Shown here: positions 1-8,437 of the stretch, piece by piece
Layout of the letters: every line of letters begins with the position of its first letter
How positions within the stretch are numbered: the first letter of the stretch is position 1
From: Natroniella sulfidigena
GTDB lineage: Bacteria; Bacillota; Halanaerobiia; Halobacteroidales; Halobacteroidaceae
Reading direction: 5' to 3'
DNA length: 64,000 nt
NCBI RefSeq assembly: GCF_023223645.1
Contig: NZ_JALKBY010000007.1
Coordinates: 62,001 to 126,000, forward strand
Program-made: the position numbers and the translations under genes
Notes under the pieces: generated by a model
Told to the model about the DNA's origin: nothing
Databases searched by the model: none
Seen by the model: only the letters and a program-made list of their open reading frames with translations

Positions 1-695
1 TCTTGGGCTGAATTATAATTTAACCCATCACGCAAATAATTTAAAGTTTTATTAGCTATTTTTAATGCTTTATAAGCCTGAATTGCTTTTAATTCTTTTT
101 CTTTCTTTGATGCATTATGCAAAATACTGATAAATAAAGCAATTCCTAAAGCATTACTTAAAGCCATTGGAATACTAATAATTTTCACCAATTGATAAGC
201 CAAAGCATATGGTCGACTGAATAATAAGACTAAAAACATCTCAAATATTATTACTAAAATTCCTAGTAAAAAACTTTCCTTTAAAGTAATCTTACTTAAT
301 GGTCGATGATAATAAATACTCCCTCCAATAATTCCATAAAGAAAAGTAGCTAATCCACAAGCAAAGGCAGTAAAACCTCCTAATAAATAACGATGTAACC
401 CTCCTATTAAACCAGCTATAATTCCAACAGTTGGCCCGCCTATCAAACCTCCAACAATAGCACCAATAGCTCTAATATTAGCATAAGCATCTAAAATATG
501 AACACCTAAATAAGTCCCTATTAATGATAACAACCCAAAAAAGACCCCTAAAATCAATTTAGTTTTAACTTTTGCTTTTCGAGAAACTAATTGATTAAAA
601 ATATCTGTTTGCATTCCTAACAAGTAAGCAAAGACTGCCACTACTGACATACCTTTAATCAGAATAAATAAAAGTTCAAAGATTGTTTTATCCAT
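1..695 (-). CDS. LytS-type 5TM sensor, N-terminal part (runs off left edge)
   Basis: The minus frame opens with ATG at 695 and stays open to base 1, giving about 231 residues with no stop, so the gene is cut by the window edge. The visible part is a run of five to six hydrophobic segments with the Gly-rich stretch IGGPTVGIIAGLIGG and the following GGLHRYLLGG, typical of the 5TM-5TMR_LYT sensor domain of LytS/YehU proteins. After the membrane part comes a stretch with IANKTLNYLRDGLN, which in LytS proteins leads into a GAF domain and then a histidine-kinase module. Those later domains lie outside the window, so kinase activity is inferred. It starts 28 bp after the cmk stop, same strand, so it may be read through from cmk. 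Confidence 0.8.
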   Translation of the reverse strand, partial: MDKTIFELLFILIKGMSVVAVFAYLLGMQTDIFNQLVSRKAKVKTKLILGVFFGLLSLIGTYLGVHILDAYANIRAIGAIVGGLIGGPTVGIIAGLIGGLHRYLLGGFTAFACGLATFLYGIIGGSIYYHRPLSKITLKESFLLGILVIIFEMFLVLLFSRPYALAYQLVKIISIPMALSNALGIALFISILHNASKKEKELKAIQAYKALKIANKTLNYLRDGLNYNSAQ

Positions 696-723
696 TTTTA
701 TCTTCCTCTATTAAAATAATAGG

Positions 724-1395
724 TTATAATTTACAAAATTCTAATATTTTATCTACTACCTCTTCAACTTCAAAATTAGTTGTATCAATTTCAATAGCAT
801 CATCTGCCTTCTTTAATGGTGCAATATCCCGATTACGATCAAGCTCATCCCGTCTAATAATCTCTTCTTTTAACTGTTCAAAATCAACATTTTCTTCCTT
901 TTGCTGCAACTCCTGATAACGCCGTTTCGTCCTCTCCTCTACAGTAGCATTCAAAAAGATCTTAAGATCAGCTTGAGGCAAGACAACCGTTCCAATATCA
1001 CGCCCATCCATTACAACTCCTCCAGCTTGGGCCAACCCCCGCTGAATCCTCACCAACTCTTCTCTTACTGCTGCTACTTTAGCTACTATTGAAACATAAT
1101 TACTTACCTTGTTGGCCCTGATCTCTTCAGTCTTATCTACTCCATCAATTACTACTCGATCTTCTAGTCCTTCCTTAACAAATTTAATTTCGGTACTTTG
1201 AGCTAACTCAGCTAAATCAACTTCAGATTGTAGATCAATATCTTCCTGTAATGCCTTAAGCGTCAATGCTCGATACATAGCTCCCGTATCTATGTAAATA
1301 TATCCTAAACGTTTAGCTACCAATTTGGCAACCGTACTCTTACCTGCTCCTGCTGGCCCGTCAATTGCTATTACTAATTGCTTCTCTAATTTCAT
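724..1395 (-). CDS. cmk: Cytidylate kinase
   Basis: Transfers phosphate from ATP to CMP and dCMP in the cytoplasm (pyrimidine nucleotide supply). The 223-residue protein has the P-loop GPAGAGKST at residues 13-21, the CMP-binding DTGAMYRA near 37-44 and DGRDIGTVVLP near 131, and ends in the usual acidic helix; length matches the bacterial family. In many Firmicutes cmk follows aroA directly; here a sigma-factor gene and two palindromic repeats lie between them. The start ATG has only a moderate AAAGGAT site some 8 bp upstream. Function is firm by family. Confidence 0.95.
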   Translation of the reverse strand: MKLEKQLVIAIDGPAGAGKSTVAKLVAKRLGYIYIDTGAMYRALTLKALQEDIDLQSEVDLAELAQSTEIKFVKEGLEDRVVIDGVDKTEEIRANKVSNYVSIVAKVAAVREELVRIQRGLAQAGGVVMDGRDIGTVVLPQADLKIFLNATVEERTKRRYQELQQKEENVDFEQLKEEIIRRDELDRNRDIAPLKKADDAIEIDTTNFEVEEVVDKILEFCKL

Positions 1396-1537
1396 TATAA
1401 TATCAATCCTTTCCCCTATTTAAATTTGTATCCTCTATTTACTTCAAGCCAACAACCTTATTTTCCTGCTTGCCTTAACTATTATAATTAACCATTAGCT
1501 TTTAATTGATAACTAATTACACAGTATTGATAAATAG

Positions 1538-1628
1538 CTTAAGTTTAAGGCTGAGGTTGAGTTTAAGTCAACCACTAGAAACATAAGGGCTTAGTTCTTA
1601 CTTAGACTTAGACTCAAACTTAAACTAA
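1538..1628. repeat. Hexamer-armed palindromic repeat, copy A
   Basis: Left arm of AAGTTT/AAGGCT/GAGGTT-type hexamers (1540-1568), a core with TCAACCACTAGAAACATAAG, then a right arm that is an imperfect inverted copy (1590-1628). It is one of seven full or half copies in the window. No ORF spans it. It begins after ATTGATAAATAGC, a sequence also seen at the left end of other palindromes here. Confidence 0.85.
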
Positions 1629-1636
1629 ATTGTAAT

Positions 1637-1663
1637 AAACAGCAACCAAAATGGTTGCTGTTT
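1637..1663 (-). terminator. Hairpin after the sigma-factor gene
   Basis: A perfect 12-bp stem, AAACAGCAACCA with its complement and a 3-nt loop, begins 5 bp beyond the stop codon at 1668. The downstream T-tract on the minus strand is weak, so termination is likely but not certain. Confidence 0.6.
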
Positions 1664-1667
1664 ATGA

Positions 1668-2498
1668 TTACAGATAATCTCTTAACTTTTCACTGCGATT
1701 AGGATGCCTCAACCTCTGTAAAGCCTTCTTCTCAATCTGTCTAATCCTCTCTCGTGACAGATCATAATCTTGCCCAATCTCATTTAATGTCCGTGGCCTA
1801 CCATCTAACAGTCCAAATCTCAACTGTAAAATTCTCTTTTCCCTATCCGATAATGTATCTAAAATATCATCTAATTCTTCTTGTAATAAAGTATCATAAG
1901 TGGCTTTATCTGGAGTCAATGCTGTCGAGTCTTCAATCAGATCCCCTAAAAAAAAGTCATCCTCTTCACCGATAGGACTATCTAATGAAGCAGGCTCTTG
2001 AATAAGTTCCTTAATCTTTTTAATCTTTTCTTCAGAAGTATTCATCTCTTCTGCCATCTCTTCTATTTTAGGTTCTCTACCTAACTTCCCTGACAATCTA
2101 TTTGAAATCTTGATATACTTATTCATCGTCTCCCAAATATGAGCTGGTATCCTAATTGTACGTGATTTATCAGCTAAGGCTCGATTAATTCGCTGCTTAA
2201 TCCACCAGGTTGCATAAGTACTAAATCGATATCCTTTCGTATGATCAAATTTTTTAATTGCTTGCATCAAACCTAAATTTCCCTCTTGAATTAGATCTAA
2301 AAAATCGAGCCCTTGGCCTATATACTTCTTAGCAACACTAATAACTAAACGTAAATTAGACTCAATCAAAGTCTGCTTTGCTTGCTCATCTCCTTCTTGA
2401 ACCCTTTTAGCTAACTTTTTCTCTTCTTTAGCTGATAATAAATCATGAGCTGATTGATTTAAATAGACCTTGATTCCATCATTTTGCCTACTCCCCAT
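1668..2498 (-). CDS. Sigma-70 family factor, short (no region 1.1)
   Basis: 276 residues. A short region 1.2 ([16 protein letters not shown]) is followed by region 2 with the core-binding [11 protein letters not shown] and the melting/-10 stretch [13 protein letters not shown] (about residues 94-106), region 3, and region 4.2 with [20 protein letters not shown] near the C-terminus. This is the layout of the RpoD/SigA family, but region 1.1 is absent and the protein is shorter than a usual housekeeping SigA, so a group 2 factor is the better reading. No dnaG lies beside it. The start ATG follows AAGGAGGG. It sits alone between aroA and cmk with a palindrome on each side, which suggests a single-gene unit. 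Its promoter targets cannot be read from sequence. Confidence 0.88.
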   Translation of the reverse strand: MGSRQNDGIKVYLNQSAHDLLSAKEEKKLAKRVQEGDEQAKQTLIESNLRLVISVAKKYIGQGLDFLDLIQEGNLGLMQAIKKFDHTKGYRFSTYATWWIKQRINRALADKSRTIRIPAHIWETMNKYIKISNRLSGKLGREPKIEEMAEEMNTSEEKIKKIKELIQEPASLDSPIGEEDDFFLGDLIEDSTALTPDKATYDTLLQEELDDILDTLSDREKRILQLRFGLLDGRPRTLNEIGQDYDLSRERIRQIEKKALQRLRHPNRSEKLRDYL

Positions 2499-2673
2499 AT
2501 TCTGCCCTCCTTTTTAAAGAGCTCTTTCTCCACCACTACAATAAAGTTTACTCTTTTTAATTGTTTTCTAATAAAAAAGTTATTTTCCTGCATATATCAA
2601 ATAATTACTTAATTTAGTTTCTATTTATATTTACTAGAAGCAAGCAGGTAAATATTACAGAAAATTGATATAA
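2499..2673. other. Intergenic stretch upstream of the sigma-factor gene
   Basis: AT-rich spacer that should hold the sigma-factor promoter; I could not pick a convincing -35/-10 pair. No ORF with a ribosome site was seen. It leads into palindrome B and the aroA terminator. Confidence 0.5.
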
Positions 2674-2766
2674 AACTTAAGTTTAAGGTTAAGTCTAAGT
2701 TTAAGTAAGACTAAGATCTTATGTTTTTAATGGTTGGCTTAACCTTAAACTCAAACTTAAACTAAA
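2674..2766. repeat. Hexamer-armed palindromic repeat, copy B (inverted core)
   Basis: Arms of AAGTTTAAGGTTAAGTCT type (2676-2712) and their inverted copy (2738-2765) flank a core read here as CTTATGTTTTTAATGGTTGG. That is the reverse complement of the core in copies A, C and D, so this copy lies in the opposite orientation. It starts after AATTGATATAAAAC. Confidence 0.85.
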
Positions 2767-2806
2767 AAAACCACTTAACTCTAAATAAAGTTAAGTGGTT
2801 TTTTTG
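2764..2806 (-). terminator. Terminator of the aromatic operon
   Basis: Strong stem AACCACTTAAC / GTTAAGTGGTT with a 10-nt loop and T-runs on both sides, directly after the aroA stop. It can work in both directions. Confidence 0.9.
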
Positions 2807-2807
2807 A

Positions 2808-4094
2808 TTATAACTTAGCTAACAGTTCTTCAAAATTAGGGAAAGAAATATCAATACATTCAGCATCTTCAATAACAACAGGCTCCTCTGCTATCAATCC
2901 AGCTATTGCTAAAGACATAGCCACTCGATGATCATCGTAACTATGACACTTAGCTCCTCCTTGAATGGTTTGTTTTCCTACTATCTCCATCCCATCTTCT
3001 CGCTCTATTACCTCAACCCCTAATTTTGCTAACTCTTTTACCATCGCATCAATTCGATCCGTCTCTTTGACCCGTAGCTCTTCAGCATCTTTGATTACTG
3101 TTTTTCCTTCTGCTTGACTAGCAGCTACAGCCAAAATTGGGATTTCATCGATCAATAACGGAATCAACTCTCCATCGATCACAGTTCCCTGTAATTGACT
3201 ACTCCTAACTACAATATCAGCAATCGGCTCTCCATTAACCTCTCGCTTATTAAGTAGCTCTAGATTAGCATTCATCTGCTCTAAAGCATCAATTACTCCT
3301 GAACGAGTTGGATTCAACCCTACATTCTTAATTAAGAGTTCAGAATCAGCAGTAATCAACCCCGCTACCATTAGAAAAGCAGCTGAAGAGATATCTCCTG
3401 GTACTATTACTTTCTGTCCTGTTAGCTCAGGATTACCTTCTACCTTGACAGTCAAACCATCGACCTCAATGTTGGCCCCAAAATACTCAAGCATCCGCTC
3501 TGTATGATCTCTGGATTTGGCTGGTTCTATTACTTCAGTAACTCCTTCAGCATATAGACCAGCTAGTAGAATTGAAGATTTAACCTGAGCACTGGCTACT
3601 GGTGATTGATATTGCATCGCTTTTAACTCTTGTCCACCAACTACAGTAATCGGAGCTAAATTAGCATTATCCCTACCATAAAATTTACCATTCATTTTAG
3701 CTACTGGCCCAGTAACCCTAGCCATTGGTCGACTCCGCAAGGAATCATCACCTGTTACCACCGAATAAAAATCCTGGCCTGCTAAAATCCCTAACATTAA
3801 TCTCATTGTCGTTCCTGAATTCCCTAAATCTAATACATCATCAGCCTCTTCTAAGCCATTTAACCCTTTACCATGAATCGTCATTTCCTCTCTTCCTACA
3901 CCATCAATCTCAATTCCTAAACTCTGAAAGGCTTTGACTGTACTTAAACAATCTTCACCAGTTAAAAACCCTTCTACCTCCGTCTTACCCCGGGCCAACG
4001 CTCCTAACATCACAGCTCGATGAGAAATTGATTTATCTCCAGGTATAGTTACTTCACCAGTTAAGTTAGACTTAGATTTTATCTTAAGCTGCAT
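2808..4094 (-). CDS. aroA: 5-Enolpyruvylshikimate-3-phosphate synthase
   Basis: Joins PEP to shikimate-3-phosphate, the sixth shikimate-pathway step, in the cytoplasm. 428 residues, the normal length. Visible motifs are GDKSISHRA near residue 19 (phosphate and PEP contacts), LGNSGTTMRL near 90, and the catalytic-domain DEIPILAVAAS near 316. It is the last gene of the hutP-aroH-hisC-aroF-tyrA-aroA operon, 17 bp after tyrA, and ends in a strong terminator. ATG start follows GAAGGAG. The class of EPSP synthase (glyphosate sensitivity) cannot be decided here. Confidence 0.96.
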   Translation of the reverse strand: MQLKIKSKSNLTGEVTIPGDKSISHRAVMLGALARGKTEVEGFLTGEDCLSTVKAFQSLGIEIDGVGREEMTIHGKGLNGLEEADDVLDLGNSGTTMRLMLGILAGQDFYSVVTGDDSLRSRPMARVTGPVAKMNGKFYGRDNANLAPITVVGGQELKAMQYQSPVASAQVKSSILLAGLYAEGVTEVIEPAKSRDHTERMLEYFGANIEVDGLTVKVEGNPELTGQKVIVPGDISSAAFLMVAGLITADSELLIKNVGLNPTRSGVIDALEQMNANLELLNKREVNGEPIADIVVRSSQLQGTVIDGELIPLLIDEIPILAVAASQAEGKTVIKDAEELRVKETDRIDAMVKELAKLGVEVIEREDGMEIVGKQTIQGGAKCHSYDDHRVAMSLAIAGLIAEEPVVIEDAECIDISFPNFEELLAKL

Positions 4095-4111
4095 CTAATC
4101 ACTCCTTCTCA

Positions 4112-5206
4112 CTACTTTTTAAAGACTTTATATCCCACTTCTTGTAAGAGGCGACAAGCTTCTATCTGCTCTTCTTCTTGGCTAAGGCTGAGCCGTAATG
4201 TTCCACCATCTTCCCTTACCTTCAGTACCTCTATATCTTGAATATTAATTCCCTCTTCTCCTAGTAAAGAAGCTACCCGACCAATAGCATTCGGTTCATC
4301 CTTTAAAGTAATAATCAACTCATAATTAGTCGGTAATAATCCTTTCTTCTTCATCGGAAGCTGAAGTCTAGATTCTCGTGCTTGACTGAGCTGACTTAAA
4401 AGCTCTTCTTCGGATTGCTCAACAATTAATTCTTTAAATTGCTTTAATTTATCTTCAAAAGCCTCAATCGCGGTCAATACCTCCACTTGATTATAAACAA
4501 AGATATCTTTCCACATTGTAGGATCACCAGCAGCTATCCTAGTAGTATCTCTAAAACCTCCTGCTGTTAGGGAAGTAACTAACTCATCATTTTGAGAAAA
4601 TTGATCAATTACTTGCATCAGATTGACTGCCACTATATGGGGTAAATGACTTGTTAAAGCTACCACTTGATCATGGCGGTTAGGATCTAAGACAAGTACT
4701 TGAGCCCCTAACTTTTCCAGTAAAGCTTTAAGAGCTCTCAAAGCTGTCTGTTCAGTCTGCTCAGTCTCTGTTAAGACATAAATAGCATTCTCAAATAAGT
4801 ACTCATCTGCTCCACTAGGCCCTACAACTTCAGAACCGGTCATTGGGTGGCCTGCAATATAAATTTGGCCCTGAGCAGCTACTGTAGTTTCTAATTGGTC
4901 AACCAAACTTGATTTAGTACTTCCTACATCAGTAATAATTGTTTCCTGATCAACATATAAACTTATTTCTTCAATTAAATCAATAATAGTTCCTACAGGA
5001 GTTGCTACTATAACCAAATCAACGCCCTGGACTCCTTCTTTTAAACTAGCTGTACGATTGATTGCTCCTAGCTTCAATGCTTGTTGTAAGTGGGAGGGAT
5101 TTCGATCAATCCCCACCACTTCTTCAACCTGTTCCAAACCTTGAAAAGCTAATCCTAAAGATGAACCGATCAAGCCGACACCAACAACTGCTATCTTACT
5201 GATCAT
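4112..5206 (-). CDS. tyrA: Prephenate dehydrogenase with ACT domain
   Basis: Oxidises prephenate to 4-hydroxyphenylpyruvate for tyrosine synthesis. The 364-residue chain has an N-terminal NAD-binding fold (GVGLIGSSLG, residues 9-18), the conserved HPMTGSE near 140, the helical dimer domain with LTAGGFRDTTRIA near 213, and a C-terminal ACT domain from about 290 (ELIITLKDEPNAIGRVASLL). The ACT domain commonly binds an amino acid, so feedback by tyrosine is likely but inferred. It lies 12 bp downstream of aroF in the operon, with GAGGTGA before the ATG. Confidence 0.95.
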   Translation of the reverse strand: MISKIAVVGVGLIGSSLGLAFQGLEQVEEVVGIDRNPSHLQQALKLGAINRTASLKEGVQGVDLVIVATPVGTIIDLIEEISLYVDQETIITDVGSTKSSLVDQLETTVAAQGQIYIAGHPMTGSEVVGPSGADEYLFENAIYVLTETEQTEQTALRALKALLEKLGAQVLVLDPNRHDQVVALTSHLPHIVAVNLMQVIDQFSQNDELVTSLTAGGFRDTTRIAAGDPTMWKDIFVYNQVEVLTAIEAFEDKLKQFKELIVEQSEEELLSQLSQARESRLQLPMKKKGLLPTNYELIITLKDEPNAIGRVASLLGEEGINIQDIEVLKVREDGGTLRLSLSQEEEQIEACRLLQEVGYKVFKK

Positions 5207-5218
5207 ATTCTCACCTCA

Positions 5219-6232
5219 TTATAAGTTGCGATTAACTGCTTCAGCTATTGGCTTCATCTGTTCTACTAAGGATTTAAACTTATCTGGTCGTAATGACTGT
5301 GGCCCATCACATAAAGCATTAGTCGGATTAGGGTGAACCTCAATCATTAATCCATCTGCTCCTACTGCTAAAGCAGCTCTAGCTAAAGGAGCAACATAAT
5401 TCCATTTTCCTGTACCATGGCTAGGATCAATAATAATCGGTAAGTGGCTCAATTCCCTAACTACAGGAACTACTGCTAAGTCAACCGTATTTCTAGTCTG
5501 ATCTATAAATGTTCTAATCCCTCGCTCACATAAAATAACATCATGATTTCCACCGGCCATAATATACTCAGCTGCCATCAAAAATTCTTTATACGTAGCA
5601 CTCATAGCTCTTTTCAATAATACCGGTGTATTAGTTTGTCCTACTTCTCTTAATAATGGATAGTTTTGCATATTTCGTGCACCAATCTGTAAGATATCAG
5701 CATACTCTGCTACCAATCCTACATCCCGAGTATCCATTACTTCTGTTACTACTTTTAATCCTGTCTCTTCTCTAGCTTCAGCTAGCATCTTCAACCCTTC
5801 TTCTTCCATTCCTTGGAAGCTATATGGAGAAGTTCTCGGCTTAAAAGCACCACCTCGTAAAATTTGAGCTCCACCATCTTTTACTTGCTGAGCTGCTTGT
5901 AATAACTGTTCTTTACTTTCAATCGCACACGGGCCAGCCATAATTGTAAAGTTATCCCCACCAACTTTAACATCATCAATCTCAATTACTGATTGTTCAG
6001 TTTTAAATTGCTTTCCAGATAACTTATATGGTTTAGTGATCTCTACCACTTCCTCTACTCCAGGTAAGATAGCAAAGGTATCTTTTAACTCCATCTTTCC
6101 TTCTCCAATTACTCCAATGATAGTTTTTACTTCTCCTTCAGATAAATGAGCTTCAAATCCTAATTCTTCAATCCGTCCTAATACTCGATGTACCATATCC
6201 TCACTTGCACCATTTTCCATTACTACAATCAT
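5219..6232 (-). CDS. aroF: DAHP synthase, type I-beta with N-terminal ferredoxin-like domain
   Basis: Condenses PEP and erythrose-4-phosphate, the entry step to the shikimate pathway. In the 337-residue protein, residues 1 to about 65 form the small regulatory domain known from Thermotoga-type enzymes. The barrel follows with GPCAIES near 99, [16 protein letters not shown] near 125, [10 protein letters not shown] near 208 and DPSHGTG near 268 (metal and substrate ligands). With aroH in the same operon, chorismate or prephenate feedback is plausible. ATG follows AGGAGGAAA. Confidence 0.95.
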   Translation of the reverse strand: MIVVMENGASEDMVHRVLGRIEELGFEAHLSEGEVKTIIGVIGEGKMELKDTFAILPGVEEVVEITKPYKLSGKQFKTEQSVIEIDDVKVGGDNFTIMAGPCAIESKEQLLQAAQQVKDGGAQILRGGAFKPRTSPYSFQGMEEEGLKMLAEAREETGLKVVTEVMDTRDVGLVAEYADILQIGARNMQNYPLLREVGQTNTPVLLKRAMSATYKEFLMAAEYIMAGGNHDVILCERGIRTFIDQTRNTVDLAVVPVVRELSHLPIIIDPSHGTGKWNYVAPLARAALAVGADGLMIEVHPNPTNALCDGPQSLRPDKFKSLVEQMKPIAEAVNRNL

Positions 6233-6267
6233 TATTATTTCCTCCTTTTATACTCACTACTCATTGA

Positions 6268-7365
6268 TTAATTATTTAAAACCTCTTTTAATTGCTCGAT
6301 AAAAAATTCATTCTCTTCAGGTAAACCAACTGTAACTCTAATCTTAGTCTGGTAACCAAAAGCACTCATATCACGAATAATAACTCCTCGCTGCATTAAT
6401 TCTTCAAAAACCCTTGTTGAATCCTCCGCTACATCAACCAAAATAAAATTAGAACCAGTCGGTACATACTCTAATCCTAATTTATCAAATTCTTGGTATA
6501 AATATTCCTTCCCAACTTGATTAAGTTCCACACTTTTAGCTAAATGATCTTCAGTAGCTAAGCTGGCTATTGCTGCCTTTTGAGCCATCAGATTAACATT
6601 AAAGGGTTGTCTTACTCTTTCTATGTAATCGATCAATTTTTGACTGGCAATCCCATAACCAATCCTTAACCCTGCTAAAGCATAAGCTTTAGAAAAGGTT
6701 CGTAAAATGATTATGTTTTCATAGTCAGCCAGATAATCTACAGTTTCAGGATAGGCTGGATTAGCAACATATTCATAATAAGCCTCATCAAAAATAACTA
6801 TTACATCATCAGGAACTTGATTTAGAAAGTTATCAACCTCATCTTTAGTCACAATCGTTCCTGTTGGATTATTAGGATTGCAAATAAAAATCAATTTAGT
6901 GTTAGGTGTGATAGCTGCAGCCATTGCTTCTAAATCATGAGTATACTCTTTTAATGGTACAGTAACTATCTTTCCTCCCATAATATTAGTAGCAAATCGA
7001 TACTCACTAAAAGTAGTTCCAGCCATAATTACTTCTGCCTGCTCAGTAATAAATGTTTGACCTAACAAAGCTAACAGTTCATCAGATCCATTACCAAAGA
7101 TCAACTCTTCCTCTTTTACGCCTAATTTAGTGGCCAATTTTTGTCGTAAATAATGAACATTCCCATCAGGATAAATATTAACCTGCTCCGCTGTCTTCTT
7201 CATCTGCTCAATTGCTTGAGGAGCTGGTCCTAATGGATTTTCGTTAGAAGCTAATTTAATTACTTCATCTAATCCTAACTCCCTTTTAACCTCTTCAATT
7301 GGCTTTCCTGGCACATAAGGTTTAATTTCTAAAATTTGTTGCCGAACTACATTATCATTGATCAT
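6268..7365 (-). CDS. hisC: HisC-type class I/II aminotransferase
   Basis: A 365-residue PLP enzyme. ASNENPLGP near residue 41, NPNNPTG near 162 and the PLP-lysine region TFSKAYALAGLRIGY near 218 identify a histidinol-phosphate/aromatic aminotransferase. No other his genes are in the window and it is embedded between chorismate mutase and DAHP synthase. Its working role may therefore be the final transamination of phenylpyruvate and 4-hydroxyphenylpyruvate, with or without the histidine step; HisC enzymes of Firmicutes often do both. It starts 1 bp after aroH, indicating translational coupling. The symbol reflects family, not proven substrate. Confidence 0.85.
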   Translation of the reverse strand: MINDNVVRQQILEIKPYVPGKPIEEVKRELGLDEVIKLASNENPLGPAPQAIEQMKKTAEQVNIYPDGNVHYLRQKLATKLGVKEEELIFGNGSDELLALLGQTFITEQAEVIMAGTTFSEYRFATNIMGGKIVTVPLKEYTHDLEAMAAAITPNTKLIFICNPNNPTGTIVTKDEVDNFLNQVPDDVIVIFDEAYYEYVANPAYPETVDYLADYENIIILRTFSKAYALAGLRIGYGIASQKLIDYIERVRQPFNVNLMAQKAAIASLATEDHLAKSVELNQVGKEYLYQEFDKLGLEYVPTGSNFILVDVAEDSTRVFEELMQRGVIIRDMSAFGYQTKIRVTVGLPEENEFFIEQLKEVLNN

Positions 7366-7366
7366 A

Positions 7367-7738
7367 TTATTCTCCTCCTTCTACTAAATCTAGCCTTAAA
7401 CTCTCTGCTTCTCTTAAATAAATATGATTAATTTCAGTTAATTCTTTGCTAGTATTATAATGAATTAAAATCCTAATACATTTTTTTAATGCTCCTTCAA
7501 TTTCTAATTCCTTAGTACATAATAACGGCGTATCTGTCAAACCAATTTCTCTAGCAGCAACTGCAGGAAAGGCCTGATCAAGCTCAGATGTCATTGAAAA
7601 GAAGATCGATGCAATATCCTCTTCTTTAATTTCATTATCCTTAATCATCTCCTGTAATAACTCTCTAGTTGCTTCTAAAATATCCTCTTCAGTATTCTCT
7701 TTTACTGTAGTTGCTCCTCTAACTCCTCTAACCTTCAT
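7367..7738 (-). CDS. aroH: Chorismate mutase, AroH class
   Basis: Rearranges chorismate to prephenate. 123 residues, the size of the trimeric Bacillus AroH enzymes and unlike the helical AroQ fold. The N-terminus VRGVRGATTV carries the active-site arginine, and the middle has the usual SMTSELDQAFPAVAARE. The C-terminal IYLREAESLRLDL matches the family. It is the second gene of the operon, 33 bp after hutP, with AAAGGAGGG ahead of its ATG. Confidence 0.95.
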   Translation of the reverse strand: MKVRGVRGATTVKENTEEDILEATRELLQEMIKDNEIKEEDIASIFFSMTSELDQAFPAVAAREIGLTDTPLLCTKELEIEGALKKCIRILIHYNTSKELTEINHIYLREAESLRLDLVEGGE

Positions 7739-7771
7739 CTTCTCCCTCCTTTTTAGAGAAACATCATATTC

Positions 7772-8191
7772 TTAATTAGCTACACGATGTCCTAATCCTA
7801 TTGCCATTTCGTTTAAATGTAATAATCCAATTTCAAAAAAGATAGCCACACTAACATGATCATCTTTTCGAGCAACTCCTATCTTTCCTCCTACATCAAA
7901 ACCAACTGCTTTGGGATGAATTTGATTTAAAGCTTCATGAGTTGCTCCAGCAACTGCCCCTTGCTCAGCATGTGTTTGCTCAATTACTCCTTCTCTTTTA
8001 GCAGCAACAATTGCCCTTTCAATGATCTTTTTGATAGAAGAGTTAAACTCTCCTCCAAAATCAATAGCTGCTACTTGCAAACCTTCTTCTTGATAAGCAA
8101 CCTTTAATTGATTCTCTTGCTCACGATCACTTAATGCCATCTTAATTGCTGCAGTAGCTACCTGTTTACTTGTTTGATCATTATTCCTCAT
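7772..8191 (-). CDS. hutP: HutP-family RNA-binding antiterminator
   Basis: 139 residues. HutP proteins are hexameric RNA-binding regulators that, with histidine and Mg2+, bind UAG-containing leader RNA and stop an intrinsic terminator from forming. Recognised from THAEQGAVAGATHEAL (His74 and His85), the strand-rich centre GGKIGVARKDDHVSVAIFF, and the C-terminal LLHLNEMAIGLGHR (His125, His135). It is the first gene of the aromatic amino-acid operon rather than of a hut operon. Its own leader (8242-8398) holds 15 UAG triplets and a terminator. The likely job, inferred, is autoregulated antitermination of this operon; the effector could be histidine or another amino acid. ATG follows AGGAGGAAG. 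Confidence 0.85.
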   Translation of the reverse strand: MRNNDQTSKQVATAAIKMALSDREQENQLKVAYQEEGLQVAAIDFGGEFNSSIKKIIERAIVAAKREGVIEQTHAEQGAVAGATHEALNQIHPKAVGFDVGGKIGVARKDDHVSVAIFFEIGLLHLNEMAIGLGHRVAN

Positions 8192-8229
8192 CTTCTTCCT
8201 CCTCTCTTACCTTTTTACTCTATAATATT

Positions 8230-8258
8230 AAAAAAGCACCCCTACCAATAGGAGTACT
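8230..8258 (-). terminator. Leader terminator/attenuator ahead of hutP
   Basis: On the minus strand AGTACTCCTA and TAGGGGTGCT pair through G-U wobbles around a TTGG loop, followed directly by six T. It lies 39 bp before the hutP start and inside the transcribed leader, so it would attenuate the whole aro operon unless prevented. Confidence 0.8.
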
Positions 8259-8398
8259 TAAACTAATCCCACTTGCTCCTACCTAACTACCATCCTACTA
8301 GGGTATTTAATTTTATAATCTTACTAATTTAATTATACTCTACAATTTTTACCCTACAATTTCATACTACTACCGTACTACTTTTCTACGTTTACCTA
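8242..8398 (-). promoter_or_regulatory. UAG-rich leader RNA of the aromatic operon
   Basis: Reading the minus strand, 15 UAG triplets occur in 157 nt. Their plus-strand CTA left ends are 8396, 8386, 8378, 8370, 8367, 8354, 8340, 8324, 8298, 8295, 8287, 8283, 8279, 8263 and 8242 (the last in the terminator loop). Random expectation at this composition is about 3 to 4. HutP is known to read UAG triplets in leader RNA, and hutP is the next gene, so this is a probable HutP target. The spacing is irregular, unlike the regular 2-3 nt gaps of TRAP sites. Confidence 0.7.
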
Positions 8399-8400
8399 AC

Positions 8401-8429
8401 ATCTTAACATAATTAGAAATTTAACACAA
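8401..8429 (-). promoter_or_regulatory. Promoter of the hutP-aro operon
   Basis: Minus-strand -35 TTGTGT (8424-8429), 17-bp spacer, -10 TAAGAT (8401-8406), placing the start near 8394, just ahead of the first UAG triplet. Confidence 0.65.
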
Positions 8430-8437
8430 GGCCTAAT

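Noticed and set aside
8242-8398. TRAP (MtrB) binding site or T-box in the hutP leader
   Set aside because: UAG spacing is irregular and often 0-1 nt, not the 2-3 nt of TRAP; no T-box AGGGTGG bulge or specifier stem is visible.
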